NCBI GenBank assembly: GCA_021432635.1
Contig: MU270126.1
Coordinates: 79,541-143,540 of the forward strand
Length of the DNA stretch: 64,000 bases
Reading direction: 5' to 3'
Source of the DNA: Thozetella sp. PMI_491
Lineage: Eukaryota > Ascomycota > Sordariomycetes > Chaetosphaeriales > Chaetosphaeriaceae
In this document: piece after piece, positions 1 to 11,723 of the stretch
Layout of the letters: every line of letters begins with the position of its first letter
Position numbering within the stretch: the first letter of the stretch is position 1
Program-made: the position numbers and the translations under genes
The notes under the pieces: generated by a model
Told to the model about the DNA's origin: nothing
The model's database searches: none
What the model saw: the letters and a program-made list of their open reading frames with translations, nothing else

Positions 1-2060
1 TCATCCCACGGCCCAGGCTGTCAATGCACCACAGCCTGAGCTCCATGGATCACAGATGCTCGTGGGATGGAGCTGTGCTGTCGTGGCAGCTCCTGGCGTC
101 TCTCTCTACTCGCGACCAGCGCCGCGCCCGTCGCGTCCCAGCCCGTTATCTATTTTAGCGGCTTGCCCCAGAAAAAGGCCCCAGTCGAATGCAGGCCGCC
201 GACGAACGAGGAACACGAGACAGCGAGATGGCTGCTGCAGGTTGAAGGGAGGTGCATGTGGAACCCGGCCAATGGGCTTATGGTGGGAAGCTAGGTGAAA
301 CAGAGCGCCAGCCAGGCCTGGACGGCTTTTGGGGGGGGGGGGTGGCCCCTCAGGTTTACAGGCTGGCGGGCGAGCGGGCATGAATGCGTCGAATCCCTCG
401 AAGCTCGAGGGAGCTCTCTGTTTGGCCGCTCGCGGTGGTCCTTGCGAGCACTGGAGTACCGCCCCGGGTCGGCTATCAAGAGCTCTCGGCTCGGCGCCCC
501 TCGACTGCTTTTGGGCCCCGAAGGAGAAAGTCCACCGTGTGGGCAGCATCGTGAGTGGACGACGGCGGGAGGTTGCACACGCGCTTGGCTGGCTCCTTCT
601 CAGTGCTTGGTATCGATAATAGCTAGCGTGTGGATGGGCCAGTCAAGCCAGTGTTGTGTAGCAGTAAGTGTGTGTGGGGCACAGTTCGCACCAGTGCAGC
701 ACGAGTCCATGAGGTCCCTGGAACCTTGACGGAGCAAGAGAGTGCCTATCAACGTGTCCGGCGTTCACGCGTCTAGGCGATACCTGGGGCCGCTATCGAG
801 GCATAACGAGGTACACGTCGTCTGAGGGAACAGGCCTGCAATGGTACCCAATCCCGGAGTCCCTGACCGTCTGGGGGACCGCCGAGAGGTACACGAATGG
901 GCGCCTGGGACAAGTAACTAGCGGTGTAGCTCCCAACCTTGCCTCGATCTGCCAATTGGTACACCGTGCTGCAGCATGGATCCTTCAGACCGGTGTTATT
1001 CACGCGACTGTGCAAGGCCGAAGGCCAGTTGCTAGTCTCATTTTCCTTCTATCTCTTGAACGGGTCCCCCCCTTGCCCGCTCCATATTGCGCAGAAATAT
1101 TGGCCTTCTCGCCAGCTCGCCTTTCGGGCAGGGTCGTGGAAAGGACAGCTTGTGCAATTGATCGGGGAGCGAGATGAGAGCGTGGGCCAGTGGCCACCGA
1201 TGACGGAAAGTTGGAGTCACACGCCACTTCGGAAGTTGGAAGTGGTACGTTCAGTGCCCTGCCTGCTCCGAACCCCCCCTCTATCCAAGGTCAGTGCTCT
1301 GAGGCTGCAAGGCATCCAAGGCAGACAGAGATAGAGCAAAAATATGGGGGAAACGGAGCCAGCGTAGTTGAGAGACAGCTGGGGGACACGAGCGCCTGTT
1401 CCTACGGCTGAATTGGCACAATTGTTTCCCCTCGAGACACACCGCCCTGGTTCACTCCTGCGTTTTGCTGCTTGCCGGGGGTGGGATTACGTAGAGGTAC
1501 CATCCGTACAGAGGTACTTCGTCCGTGTGCGGGTACGCAGGGGTACCTCAAGTTGTCACCGCTGTTTGCGGGGCAGGCCAGGTATTGTCGACTCGCGATG
1601 GCGTGGCGCGCACCAAGGAAATTATGCCATTCGTTCGTCATTCTCCTGCGTTGCAGCGCTATGCGGCGGCCCCAGGACAGTGCCCATCGCGCCAGACAAA
1701 ACAGTGCGTCCGCACCCGGCGCCCAGGCCTGCACACAGTGCCGTCCCCACTGCTCAGGCCCTCGGGGCCTTTCCCTTCTCCCTCCCTCACTCCTTCCTTC
1801 CCCCCTGCCCTCCCTGGTGCGTGCAGCGCCAGCGAGCCTCGAGCCCGACGGTGGACCCCGGTTCGAGCCAACCGTCCGTTTCCTTCTCTGCCATTCTGGT
1901 GCCCTCTTTCGCTGATGACGGACGGTCCCCACACCCCCCTAGCGGCTGGGCTAGTCCCTATTCGACCACGCCTTCTCCAGTCTGGACTGCCAGGTCGCTC
2001 AGCCCACACACTGGTCCGTTGTCTGGCGTCCTGCTGACGATCGCTTCCTGCCTGAGGTTC
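1..2060. other. Gene-free stretch at window start
   Basis: I see no convincing gene. Open frames here run through low-complexity pyrimidine-rich DNA, lack recognisable domains and overlap each other on both strands. Around 1494-1545 the motif GAGGTAC/GGGTACC recurs several times within about 50 bp. A 21-nt stretch at 636-656 is repeated exactly near 41.97 kb. The 5' edge may be promoter or 3' flank of a gene outside the window. Confidence 0.6.
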
Positions 2061-3725
2061 TGACCTTCCACACCCCCCCCCCTTCCAGGGCCAAGTGGTT
2101 CTGTCGACTTCTACCCTCTACCCGCATCTTCCAGCCTGCAGCCCACCTCGCTCTCATCAAACCTTCCCCCCAACCAAACCCACCACCTCTTACAACTCTT
2201 GCTCCACACCTACCTACCTCTCTCCTTCCCTCCCACCGCCTTTCCCTCTTTATCGACTCGCTTCTTCCCACTCTCTCGCACCACCACCACCACCCTTTCT
2301 TCTCTCCCGTTAATCCTAATCCGTCTCCTTCACCTCTCTCTTCATCTACTTCTCTTGACCGCCAGACGACCCTGTTCCCAGGGGAGAGAAGTGCCTCCAA
2401 GCTTTGTTGTCCTTGTGGGAAATTGACTGGCCACGAGCTGGGTGCAACGACTCCGACCGTCCCGCCCGCCTCCGTCCTTATCTTAGCCAGTCCCACCCAC
2501 CTACCTCTCTTTGTCCCTCGACACAGCTGGGTTTGCCCGCAACGACCAACAGGCTCCGACGAACCTCTTTGATCGTCTTTGGCTCTTCTCTCCGTCCTCG
2601 GCACCATCAACTGAACAAATCCCGCCGGCACACTCTCACGCACCTGATATACGCCGACTTCCCCCTTCCCGGCCTTCGCCCACCACGCCTCTCCCGCACC
2701 GCCCACTTGCTCCGTGCACTACCGTGCTCACGACTACGCACGCCTAGAGCTTTGTGAATCACACTCACGAGTCCACCGAACAAGGGGGTTGAAGAGTCAT
2801 TCTCTTCGCCTACCTGTTCTACAAAGACCCTCACACACCCGCATGGTCTCGACGTCGATCTACCAGGTGCTGCAATAAAGGCGATTCGTCCCGGACTTGC
2901 TTACCACACACCTGGTCCCCGCCCACTTGAACGACGTAACAGGGTCTCCCCCGTTTGACGAGACCCTCTCCGGCTCGCTGGCTCTGTTTACATCACGACC
3001 TGCCCGCCGTCCTCGCGACTCTAGCTGCCTAGCTGCCGCTTACCACCTGTCCCGCCTCTCGTGACCGTTCCCCGGACACGAACCCTCAAGGTCCCCTCTC
3101 TCCTCGCTGTCGACAAGGTTGCCCTGTGTGCTCCCTTGTCTTCACCTTAAGGTCTTCCAACCTTACCTGTTCGAAACGTGCACTTGCACGTAAACCCAGA
3201 GAACCCACGCTCTTTCAGCTTTGATATCGCCTCGATGTCCTTATAACGACTCTTTCCTTGTACCTCTGTTCTGGACCGCCGTGTCCGACCACTTTCACGA
3301 CTCTTTACCGGAAGCCTCTTTTTTTTTCATTTGTTGGACCAAGCCGAAAATACCCACCGATGAGACTCAGACCGTGAACGATTTGGAGTTACTTGTTTTC
3401 TTTTGCTACCTTCGCCCGCCTGTACATCCTTGCCGCTCTCCCACTGGATCCTCCCCACCGCCTGCCCCGATACCACGGTCCCCCCCGGAGCAACCTGCAC
3501 CATCACCACCACGCCAACTCGATCCCGTCTCCCACTCAACCTTCACTTGCTACGCTGTACACAATTCGACGAGCAGTCGGCTCTGCCTGACCCAGGCTGC
3601 TTCATCGCCATAAACCGGTTCAGGAGATCAGGGGTTAGCTCTCCCTGCAGTGTACCATCAACCACCACCAGATACCCACATATACCTAATTCTCTCTCCC
3701 CCGTCTTCCCTTCTCCTCGAACGAT
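2060..3725 (+). promoter_or_regulatory. CT-rich promoter/5' leader of the KSP1-like kinase
   Basis: The plus strand is strikingly pyrimidine-rich from about 2060 to the kinase start, with many CCTC/TCTC runs and CACCACCAC tracts. It lacks a conserved reading frame. Long CT-rich leaders are common upstream of highly regulated filamentous-ascomycete genes, so I read it as core promoter plus 5' UTR. Short open frames with ATGs occur in it (for example from 3221) and might act as upstream ORFs. The transcription start and any 5' UTR intron cannot be placed by eye. Confidence 0.55.
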
Positions 3726-5738
3726 ATGGAATGCCTCCGACACAACTTCACTATCGGTATCGTCCTGGGTGGGCGATATGAGACCATCTCTCCTCTCAAC
3801 CATGGCTCCTTTGGTATGGTCTTCATGGCCAGGGACATCAAGACGGGTAAGACTGTTGCCATCAAGTGCCTGACCAAGCGGGCGGCTGCCAACGATGCGG
3901 GCTTCGACCTGGCAATTGACGACAAGTCCGAGGAGCTTGTGCTCCACCGCCGCCTGGCTCACCACCCTAACGTGGTCAACCTGCTCGACTCGTTTGAAAC
4001 GGATGCCCATGTCTACCTGGTCCTGGAATTCTGCGAGCAGGGCGATCTCTACGAGGCTATCCGGATGGGTCATGGTCCTCTCGAGACCGAGCATGTCCGC
4101 CGCTTCATGCTCGAACTCGTCGACGCCGTGGCTTACATGCACTCGAAGGGCGTCTACCACCGCGACATCAAGCCCGAGAACGTCTTTCTTTCCCAGTCTG
4201 GCTCCATGAAGCTGGGTGACTTCGGATTGGCCACCACCGAGCACTGGACTTTCGAGACCGCGGTCGGTAGTGATCGATACATGTCCCCAGAGCAATACGA
4301 CTCGGACGGCGCCGGATACTCGCCCGCTCAGGCCGACATTTGGGCCATCGGCATCTGCCTGCTCAACATTCTCTTCGCCCGCAATCCCTTCAACACTCCG
4401 AGCGAGGATGACAAGTTCTTCCTGGACTTTTCCCGTGACAAGCAGTCTCTCTTCGACGTCTTTCCGTCCATGTCCCAGGACACCTACGAGGTCATCGTGC
4501 AGTGCATGAACCTGGACCCCAACAAGCGTTCGCTTGTGGGCGCCCGCCGTGCCCTCCAGCGCGTCGTCTCGTTCACCACCTCGGACGAGTCACTCGATGA
4601 TTTCTGCTCTGCAGACGCCGTCGTGGTTGCTAGCACTAACCGTGAGCCCCTTCGCACGCCTTCGATCCAGAGTCCCCACGTGGACAACGGTGCCTTCCCC
4701 TGGGCCCAGGCTCTACAGGCCAGCACTCTCAGCGCCATCCCTGATGAGGAAGCATGGAGCGAGGACCTCTTCTCGAAGTCGGTCACGACTGCCGATTGGA
4801 TGTCGGCTGACGCCCAGACGCCGTCCATGTCCTCGGTTCTAGACGCCAACTTCGCCTCATCGATGCAGTCGCTAAACATTGGCCAGCTGCGCATCCCGGC
4901 CAAGAACCCGGCCAAGATCTCGCCCATGGCTGGCTCTCTGCCCATCAGCATGACCAAGCCTCGGCTGCAGTCAGCCATGTCCATGGTGTTCGGCCGCAAG
5001 GAGACAGTGTCGAAGAGTTGGAGCGACATGTGGGACGAAGACGTCGAGGAGCAGGAGCACACTCGCCAGCTCGAGGCGCTCAAGGAGATGAACTCTCGCA
5101 CTTGGAGCCACGACAGCACTGCCGCCGTGGACAAGACCAGTGACGACACCCCGCGGGCCGGTCTCTCGCCTGCCACCAAGTCGGCGACCATGAGCACTGA
5201 GCAGGATATCCCTTCGATCGACTCGACCCTTGCGGCTGGGAACATCGACGAGGATCTCGGCGCTGATGGCTTCTTCTTCCAGGAGGCTTTGCCCCTGCAG
5301 GAGCTGCCCCAGCCCGCTGCTCGTTACTCGCCACCTCCGAAGCGGAGCAATGTCGACAAGTGGGCTGCGCTTGGCGAGCGTCGCCGAGCCTACACCGGAA
5401 CGTCGTCGGCCAAGGCTACTGGAGTGACGATCAAGGCTTTGTCTTCGTCTTCCGGCAACCGGTTTGACCTGATGGGCCTATTTGACACTTCCCCCCCAAA
5501 GAACACCTCTTACTCCTTTTTCAATTTCAATCAGACTCCACCCAATCAACCTTCCACCATCGCCCCCAACAACAAATGGAATCACACCACACCCGTCAAA
5601 GAGCGCGCAAAGGAGTGCCCTCGTAGCAAGGGCCGCGATCGAGATTGGAACTGGAACTTCGACTGGCGCAAGGAGAAGCGCCATGCTTTTGGCACCGACG
5701 TCGAGTGGGTTGGTGGCTGGCAGGAGGCCCACTCCTAG
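3726..5738 (+). CDS. Ser/Thr protein kinase, Ran1/KSP1-like family
   Basis: Single-exon gene of 670 aa. Residues about 18-285 form a complete protein kinase domain: a glycine loop variant (NHGSFG, 25-30), the VAIK lysine K47, the HRDIKPEN catalytic loop (H145-R146-D147), DFG at 165-167 and an SPEQY segment at 187-191. All catalytic residues are present, so it should be active. Family: the N-terminal LGGRYETIS start and the overall layout match the fungal Ran1/Pat1-KSP1-VHS1/SKS1 group, which in yeasts links nutrient state to meiosis, filamentation and TORC1. That role is family knowledge, not seen here. The C-terminal 385 residues are Ser/Thr/Pro-rich and probably disordered. The extreme C-terminus has a W/R-rich patch (RDRDWNWNFDWRKEKR) that may be a conserved interaction motif. 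The ATG at 3726 was chosen because the conserved region begins about 15 residues after it and a long non-coding CT tract precedes it. Confidence 0.9.
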   Translation: MECLRHNFTIGIVLGGRYETISPLNHGSFGMVFMARDIKTGKTVAIKCLTKRAAANDAGFDLAIDDKSEELVLHRRLAHHPNVVNLLDSFETDAHVYLVLEFCEQGDLYEAIRMGHGPLETEHVRRFMLELVDAVAYMHSKGVYHRDIKPENVFLSQSGSMKLGDFGLATTEHWTFETAVGSDRYMSPEQYDSDGAGYSPAQADIWAIGICLLNILFARNPFNTPSEDDKFFLDFSRDKQSLFDVFPSMSQDTYEVIVQCMNLDPNKRSLVGARRALQRVVSFTTSDESLDDFCSADAVVVASTNREPLRTPSIQSPHVDNGAFPWAQALQASTLSAIPDEEAWSEDLFSKSVTTADWMSADAQTPSMSSVLDANFASSMQSLNIGQLRIPAKNPAKISPMAGSLPISMTKPRLQSAMSMVFGRKETVSKSWSDMWDEDVEEQEHTRQLEALKEMNSRTWSHDSTAAVDKTSDDTPRAGLSPATKSATMSTEQDIPSIDSTLAAGNIDEDLGADGFFFQEALPLQELPQPAARYSPPPKRSNVDKWAALGERRRAYTGTSSAKATGVTIKALSSSSGNRFDLMGLFDTSPPKNTSYSFFNFNQTPPNQPSTIAPNNKWNHTTPVKERAKECPRSKGRDRDWNWNFDWRKEKRHAFGTDVEWVGGWQEAHS

Positions 5739-8700
5739 AGAGGAGCTGGGATTCTCTGCACGCCTAGTCACCAATTGTAGTTGGGCCATCATATCTCTCC
5801 ATCTGTGAACGATACTGTCGAGTTTGGAATTTTCTGCTGCTGACCCTTTTGCTGTTGGACTCTCTCTCTTCTCTTTTTATTTTCCTGTCTTTGTTCAAGC
5901 CTTGCGGAACTAGGGATTCTTGTCAAGATTATCATTTCTGTCTGCCGTCGACAGCGTCGCAGTTTTAGACAGGGGCGACGGAAGAGGAGGCGTCTTCATT
6001 GCACGATAAACGAAAAAACTGGATGATCCAAGTGGCCGGGGGTTCAGGTGTCACGGTCTTGGGTGGTTCTTTTTCTCTATGGTTTGGATGGGGGAGTACC
6101 ATCTTGTTCTGCTTCAGCTTCCGTCCAGGCGGGGCTGCAAACCAAAATTGCGGTTGGAAAAGGAGAGGGTCAAAGGGTCAGCACAGCAGCAGCACATTCT
6201 TCCTACTCGCAGTTGGTCGAGACATGATCTTGCTCAACTCGCTTTCTGCGTATTAGATATCTCCAGAATAGTCACAATACCAGAATTACCCACTAGGAAA
6301 ACTTCCTTGGTCCTCTTTCCACTCTTGTCCCGATCGTGATAGGTGAGACGATGAGTAATAAGCAGACACAGCACTTCCAGTCTGGGGTAATAATGAGCTA
6401 ATTTATCAGTCCCTTCAGAAGGCTTTCGTGGGATATTGCCCAGTCCTGCCTTCGGGAGCCTCGATGTAGCAAAGAACAACACCCATTCGTAGCACAGAGA
6501 CGCAGGCTACATATCATGTACTGGACAAGGTACAGGACTACTTAGTTTTGTGAAGCCAGAGTTTTGTGACCTCTGCCCCTTATTCATTCTACAATTTCCT
6601 CATCGTATTGAACGCCAGTGACGGTGCCACATCCCCGGGAGCCATGGCGTAGCTAGAAGGAAGGCGCCCAGGCGCCGGTCTGTTGTCGATGCTGAGTCTG
6701 GTCCCCTCCCCCGGGGCCGCAGAGGTTTGTGCCACAATGTCTATCAGTGAGCGACCTGGTTGGACAAGTGCACCTGAGCAAAGTCTGACAAGGTATGAAG
6801 GGGGGCTCTAGGCGATATGTGAATGGCACATCACGCAACTATCGGCAAGACCTCCCCGTGGCCACCGGTCAAGGTGTCCGCTAGATGGAGCAGCACTTCT
6901 GCGGCCGGTGAGGGGGTGAGGTCATGGGGGCAAGAGCAGAGCCCTGCATGTCTCACTCCGCAAAGTATGTGCGAGGGGTGAGGTGGGGGGTAGGTAACAC
7001 GAGAACGAACGCGAAAGCTGGAGTGACACGACCAGTAACGCCCCGGTTGCTTCCGCGCCTCTCCGGCGTGCCGACTCCGGACTCCGGGGAAGTGTAGGGA
7101 GGAACGGGATATTCGGATAGCTGCGTAAAGGGAGGGGTGGTGGAGGAAGGAAGCCAACGACGGTGGATTCGAGTTCTCGTTTGCCCAAGTACTCTTCGGA
7201 CCGCGTAATGTGGAGATATGCGAGGGTAACGGATAGGGTGGATGATCAGCTTTCTCGCGGCAGTGGGACTGATCTCTCCTCTCTCTTGCATAGGTAGGAG
7301 GACAGCTCTCGGCGCGGTTCTAGACGGCTGCGTCGCCAAGCAAAAGGGTGACTAGGCCGTTGGTTCTCAAGGCCTATAGCAGCCTGTGGGGTGCACTTTG
7401 CACTGTGCACATTCACATTGTCCATGCTTTGATCTGGAAGACTGCGGCGGAACAAGCGGGAAACGTATGTTTTGAGACGCCGCATCATCCGATGGCAGGT
7501 AGGCGATGGGGACTTTAGCATGATCATCCTGAGGATGCACGCTCAGACCCGGGGACGGCAAATAAATAGGGGCAGCATTGGCACCGGGGTTTGGTCAACT
7601 TGGTAGCTCGCTTTTCCCGGTAGATCAGGGTAACCGGGAACCATTAATGAATGATGGATAACCATTTTCTAGGCCCCGTAGGGCGAAATGCGGCCTTGTT
7701 GACTTTTGCCCCTGAACAGCTCGTCGGAGTGCAGCAATGGCAATGTGCACCCACCCAGCCGCCACCAAAAGACTATAGACGCGACGTGTCCAAGATAGCA
7801 AAAGCACAGCGGATGCAAGAATAAGGAGGCCTTAGGTACCGATTGGAAGCAAACTGCCTTCCAGGCCCAGCTTGGTGAGCTGGATTTTTGGTTCCCCGCC
7901 AATGCTCCCCCGAGACTGCCGGTATGTTTGCTAGATACGTGCTAGATACGGGGCAAGCCACGTCTCGCTCCTGCGAATCTGCCGAGCATGGGGTTGCTGA
8001 GGCAGTTTCGTTGGCTACAGGCCATCTCGATCCAGAGGGCGATGCGAGGCCTGACTGGCCAATGACGTCCAGGCTAGATGCATGCAGGCCGCAGTGGGTA
8101 GTTGGTGGATGGGGTTGCATTTCTGTCCTTGAGAGGCTGCATGATATCAGCTTGCGCTGCTCACATGAGCCGATTGGATTCGTCTCCAAGCTTCAGCTCG
8201 GCCGCCACCATCGACCGTTTCTGCAAGTCATGGGAGCGCCAGAATGGAACAGAGCCCCTCTTGAGATGGTGACTTGCAGAATTTTTTATTTTTATTTAAT
8301 TTTTTCCCCTCCTTCTCCCCCGGCCAAGTGCACGCACAGAAGAGAAAATAAAAAATTCGCGTTCTCGGCCCGTTTCTCACCTCGACTATTGACCCAGGGC
8401 CGATGAGCACGGGCTCTCGGGCTCGCCTAGGGGTGGAAAGGAGGGGGGGCCACTGGGGCCGGGACCGGGCTTGTGTAAGTGATAAACCTCCCCCGCTGTA
8501 CGTAGGCCATTGCCCAATCAGCACTGGCGATAAGTTGATCCTTTATCGCCCTTCCCCATCTAGCCATCTTTAGGAGTGACTCTTGGGAAAGCGCACTGCT
8601 CTCTGGAGGAAATCAGTAGTCCTCTATCGAGGGAAGTATGTAGGCTCGATATCGAAATGGGGTAGATTGGCTCCCCACCTGCCCCCTCCAGGGATGGATT

Positions 8701-9254
8701 TGGCCGTGCAGCCCCCCTCCCGATCCAGGCTTGCCAGGCCCCTCTCTAAGCATGGTTCCAGGCGAGGGAGCCCCCATGACGATAGATGATGTATTGCATC
8801 TTCGTCCATCGACACCGCCAAGCTTCAGCAAGCATGGACGGCATCAGCGCTGGGGATGTGCCTTAGCCCGCTGGCGACCTCTTCGTAGCCAATTTTGGCC
8901 GCGGCCTGCGCATTTTGGACATTCTTCGCCTTCCCGGGTCCGCTCTGCACCGACGTCCATGGTCCGAGATAAGCCTGATCCGACCCGTCCTTGCTCGCAA
9001 CCAAGCCCGTCGCCATCTCCACTCTAGCTAGTGGAGCCGACCTGGGGGTGCCGGCCAAACCACCACCGCCCTAGGGACCTTAGGCCGACGCGACGCGGCT
9101 TGCAAACAGCGAGAGGAGGGCCCACCAACGGAAGAGAGAAGCAGGTCACCCCTCCAGGCGAGAGCGAGAGCGACAAATAAAGGGGAGAGAAAGAGAGTAA
9201 GAAGGCCGGCAACGATACCCACGTCTCCCACGCCCCGACATACAGAGCCACGCG
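5739..9254. other. Intergenic 3.5 kb between kinase and transporter
   Basis: No supported gene. The proximal part (5739-6100) is probably the kinase 3' UTR and terminator, with T-rich runs near 5840-5900. A T-rich tract lies at 8280-8310 and an A-rich tract at 8341-8357. The longest open frames (7773-8189 on minus, 7888-8406 on plus) have no recognisable domain, and the latter runs into the T-rich tract. The last 200 bp (purine-rich, 9160-9200) are probably promoter and leader of the transporter gene. Confidence 0.55.
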
Positions 9255-11723
9255 ATGGCCTCTGGAAACCCTTCCAACCCCGCAACATGGGACGAGTACG
9301 AAGGCTCCTCGCCGCGGAGGTCGGGCAGTGACGCCTCCATGGCCAATCGTAACGTCCAATGGGACGAGGAGCCCGTCATCGACCGAACGCCCGACGAGCG
9401 TCTCGACGACGAAGAATGGCCGCGACTCAGGCGCAGGAGGCAAGTCAAGCGATGTGTATTTCCAGGGCGCTGCTCCGCCCAGTCTCCCCTCCCGCTCGCG
9501 CTGACAGGTGTGCCTTCCCCTCAGGTCCTCTCTCACCACCCGTCTCACGGCCCTCACCGATGTGGGCGGCGTCAACAGCATCCGGTCCTTCACCCGCAGC
9601 TGGCAGCGAGCGGCAGGCTTCGCCGAGGTCATTCCCCAGCGCCCCTCCATCATCTTCGCCCCAGACCAGGTGCCCACCACGTTACATCCTCCCGAGGCGA
9701 TCCAGTATGGCCGTAGCGACGTCGAGGCGGCCCCCAGCACCTCCCTCCTGCGCCAGCATCTCGAGGCCTCGAGGCTGAGCCAGGCGGGTGAGTCGGCCCT
9801 TCGCGACGACACCCAAGCTCCCCAGCCAGGGGCAAGCCACCACCCCCATTCGCCGACCCGCCGTGCGAGCGGCGACTACCGGGAGCGCGAGGCCAAGGCC
9901 CTCGAGAACGAGCTGTCGCCGCTGTTCCGCGTTGGGAGCGCCGGTACGACCTCTGGGTCCATCTTCGCCATCCCGCCGCACCTCGCGACACCGCCCATCA
10001 TGGGGAGCTATGGCTCGCTGGCGAGCCGCGACTACGGTACCCTGCGGTCCGAGATGGGCGTCCCGCCGCCTTCCATGGAGGAGGCGGCGGTGCTATGGCG
10101 GCAAGAGCAAGAGGCAGCCGGCACGATCCCGGACATCGAGGTCGAGCCGATCCTGGTGCGCGAGGTCGAGCAGGACGGCAAGGTGGTGCTGATGGTGGAG
10201 GGCCAGTCGACACTCCCGCAAACCATTTTCAACTCGATCAACGTCCTGATCGGCGTCGGCCTGCTCAGCCTCCCCATGGGCATCAAGTATGCCGGCTGGC
10301 TGGTCGGCATGATTTCCTTGTTCTTGTGTGCCGCTGTAACTGCCTACACGGCCAAGCTGCTCGCACGGTGCATGGACCTGGACGCCAGCCTGACCACCTT
10401 CTCAGACGTTGCCTACATCTCGTTCGGCCGCAACGCCCGCGTGGCTACGAGCGTGCTCTTCACCCTGGAGCTGATGGCCGCTTGCGTGGCCCTCATAGTG
10501 CTGTTCGCCGATTCGCTCGACCTGATCCTCCCGGGCTTGTTGACCGTCACGCAGTGGAAAATGGTCTGCTCTGCCATCATGGTGCCACTAAACTTCCTTC
10601 CACTACGGCTCCTCAGCTTCACTAGCATCATCGGTATCGTCTGCTGCTTCAGCAGTAAGCTCACCCCTGACTGTTCTCCCCTATCCATCGTACACAGATA
10701 GCTGATGTTCGGCGTCCGGCCTAGTTGTCACGATTCTGCTCATTGATGGATTCATCAAACCCACCTCCCCAGGATCCCTCATCGAGCCGGCCCAGACATA
10801 CCTTTTCCCTGCCAACTGGCTGACTTTGCCACTGTCCTTCGGACTTCTCATGTCCCCCTGGTAAGGCCCCCTAGTGAATCCGAGAGGTCGAGGATGATAG
10901 AGCTAATATTGGCACGCAGGGGAGGCCACAGCGTGTTTCCGAACGTAAGAAGCCGCCTGCTCAGACCAAGTCTGACCAGACAGATGCTAAATCATTTCGT
11001 AGATCTACCGAGACATGCGGCACCCCCACAAATATACCCGAGCCTTGAAAGTCACCTTTTCGTTCACGGTACGGCTGAACAGCGCTTCGCAGGCGTATGG
11101 GATATGTCGCTAACCCCTAGACAGTATCTCCTGGACACCGTGACGGCTGTTGCTGGCCTCCTCATGTTTGGCGACGAAGTCCGGGATGAGATCACCTCCA
11201 ACATCCTGGAATCGACGGGCTACCCCCGGGCACTCACGGCCTTGATGTGCATTTTCATTGCCATCATCCCACTGACCAAGATCCCCCTAAACGCACGGCC
11301 CATCATCAGTACCGCGGAGGTCCTATTGGGGCTCCACTACCCGGTTGTCTCGGATGATGCCGCTGCTGTCCGACGGACGGCGTACTGGCGCGGGTCCCTG
11401 AGGATCCTAGTCCGCGTCTTGACTATCCTCAGCTTCCTCATCATCTCCATCCTCTTCCCCGCCTTCGACAGCATCATGGCGTTCATGGGAAGTGCGCTCT
11501 GCTATACGATTTGTGTGACGTGAGTACCTCTCCTGGACCATGGCATCTCGGGCACGTAACACTGACACACACCAGCCTACCGATATCGTTTTACTTGAAA
11601 CTGTTCGGCGACGAGATTGCCCCGCGTGAGAAGTTTGGCCAGTATACGTTGTTGACATTGTCTATCATCATTTCTACGGTGGGTACGATATGGTCCTTCC
11701 TACCAAAGAGCCTTATAGTTTAG
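9255..11723 (+). CDS. Vacuolar amino-acid transporter, AVT family (AAAP)
   Basis: Multi-exon gene of the AVT branch of amino-acid/auxin permeases, which move amino acids across the vacuolar membrane. Exons read: 9255-~9455, 9525-10654, 10725-10860, 10920-10944, 11003-11068, 11125-11519 and 11576-11723; introns 2-6 have good splice sites. A long soluble N-terminus contains the family-typical stretch ending SIRSFTRSWQRAAGF. About ten hydrophobic segments follow, the first starting at the diagnostic LPQTIFNSINVLIGVGLLSLP. Further AVT signatures are the SPWGGHSVFPNIYRDM segment, formed only by joining exons 3-5, and a C-terminal LPISFYLKLFG. The exon 1/exon 2 junction is not resolved. Exon 1 reads well to DDEEWPR (about 9425), but the frame that matches exon 2 and splices cleanly (donor GTATTT 9456, branch CTGAC, acceptor 9524) is offset by one base. 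See the finding on this. Confidence 0.85.

Noticed and set aside
1368-2706. Long overlapping open frames on both strands (about 230 codons each)
   Set aside because: They run through pyrimidine-rich low-complexity DNA, lack domains and mirror each other; stops are simply rare in such sequence.
7888-8406. Plus-strand 172-codon open frame
   Set aside because: It passes into a T/A-rich non-coding tract (FYFYLIF-type translation), has no domain, and its first true ATG is internal.
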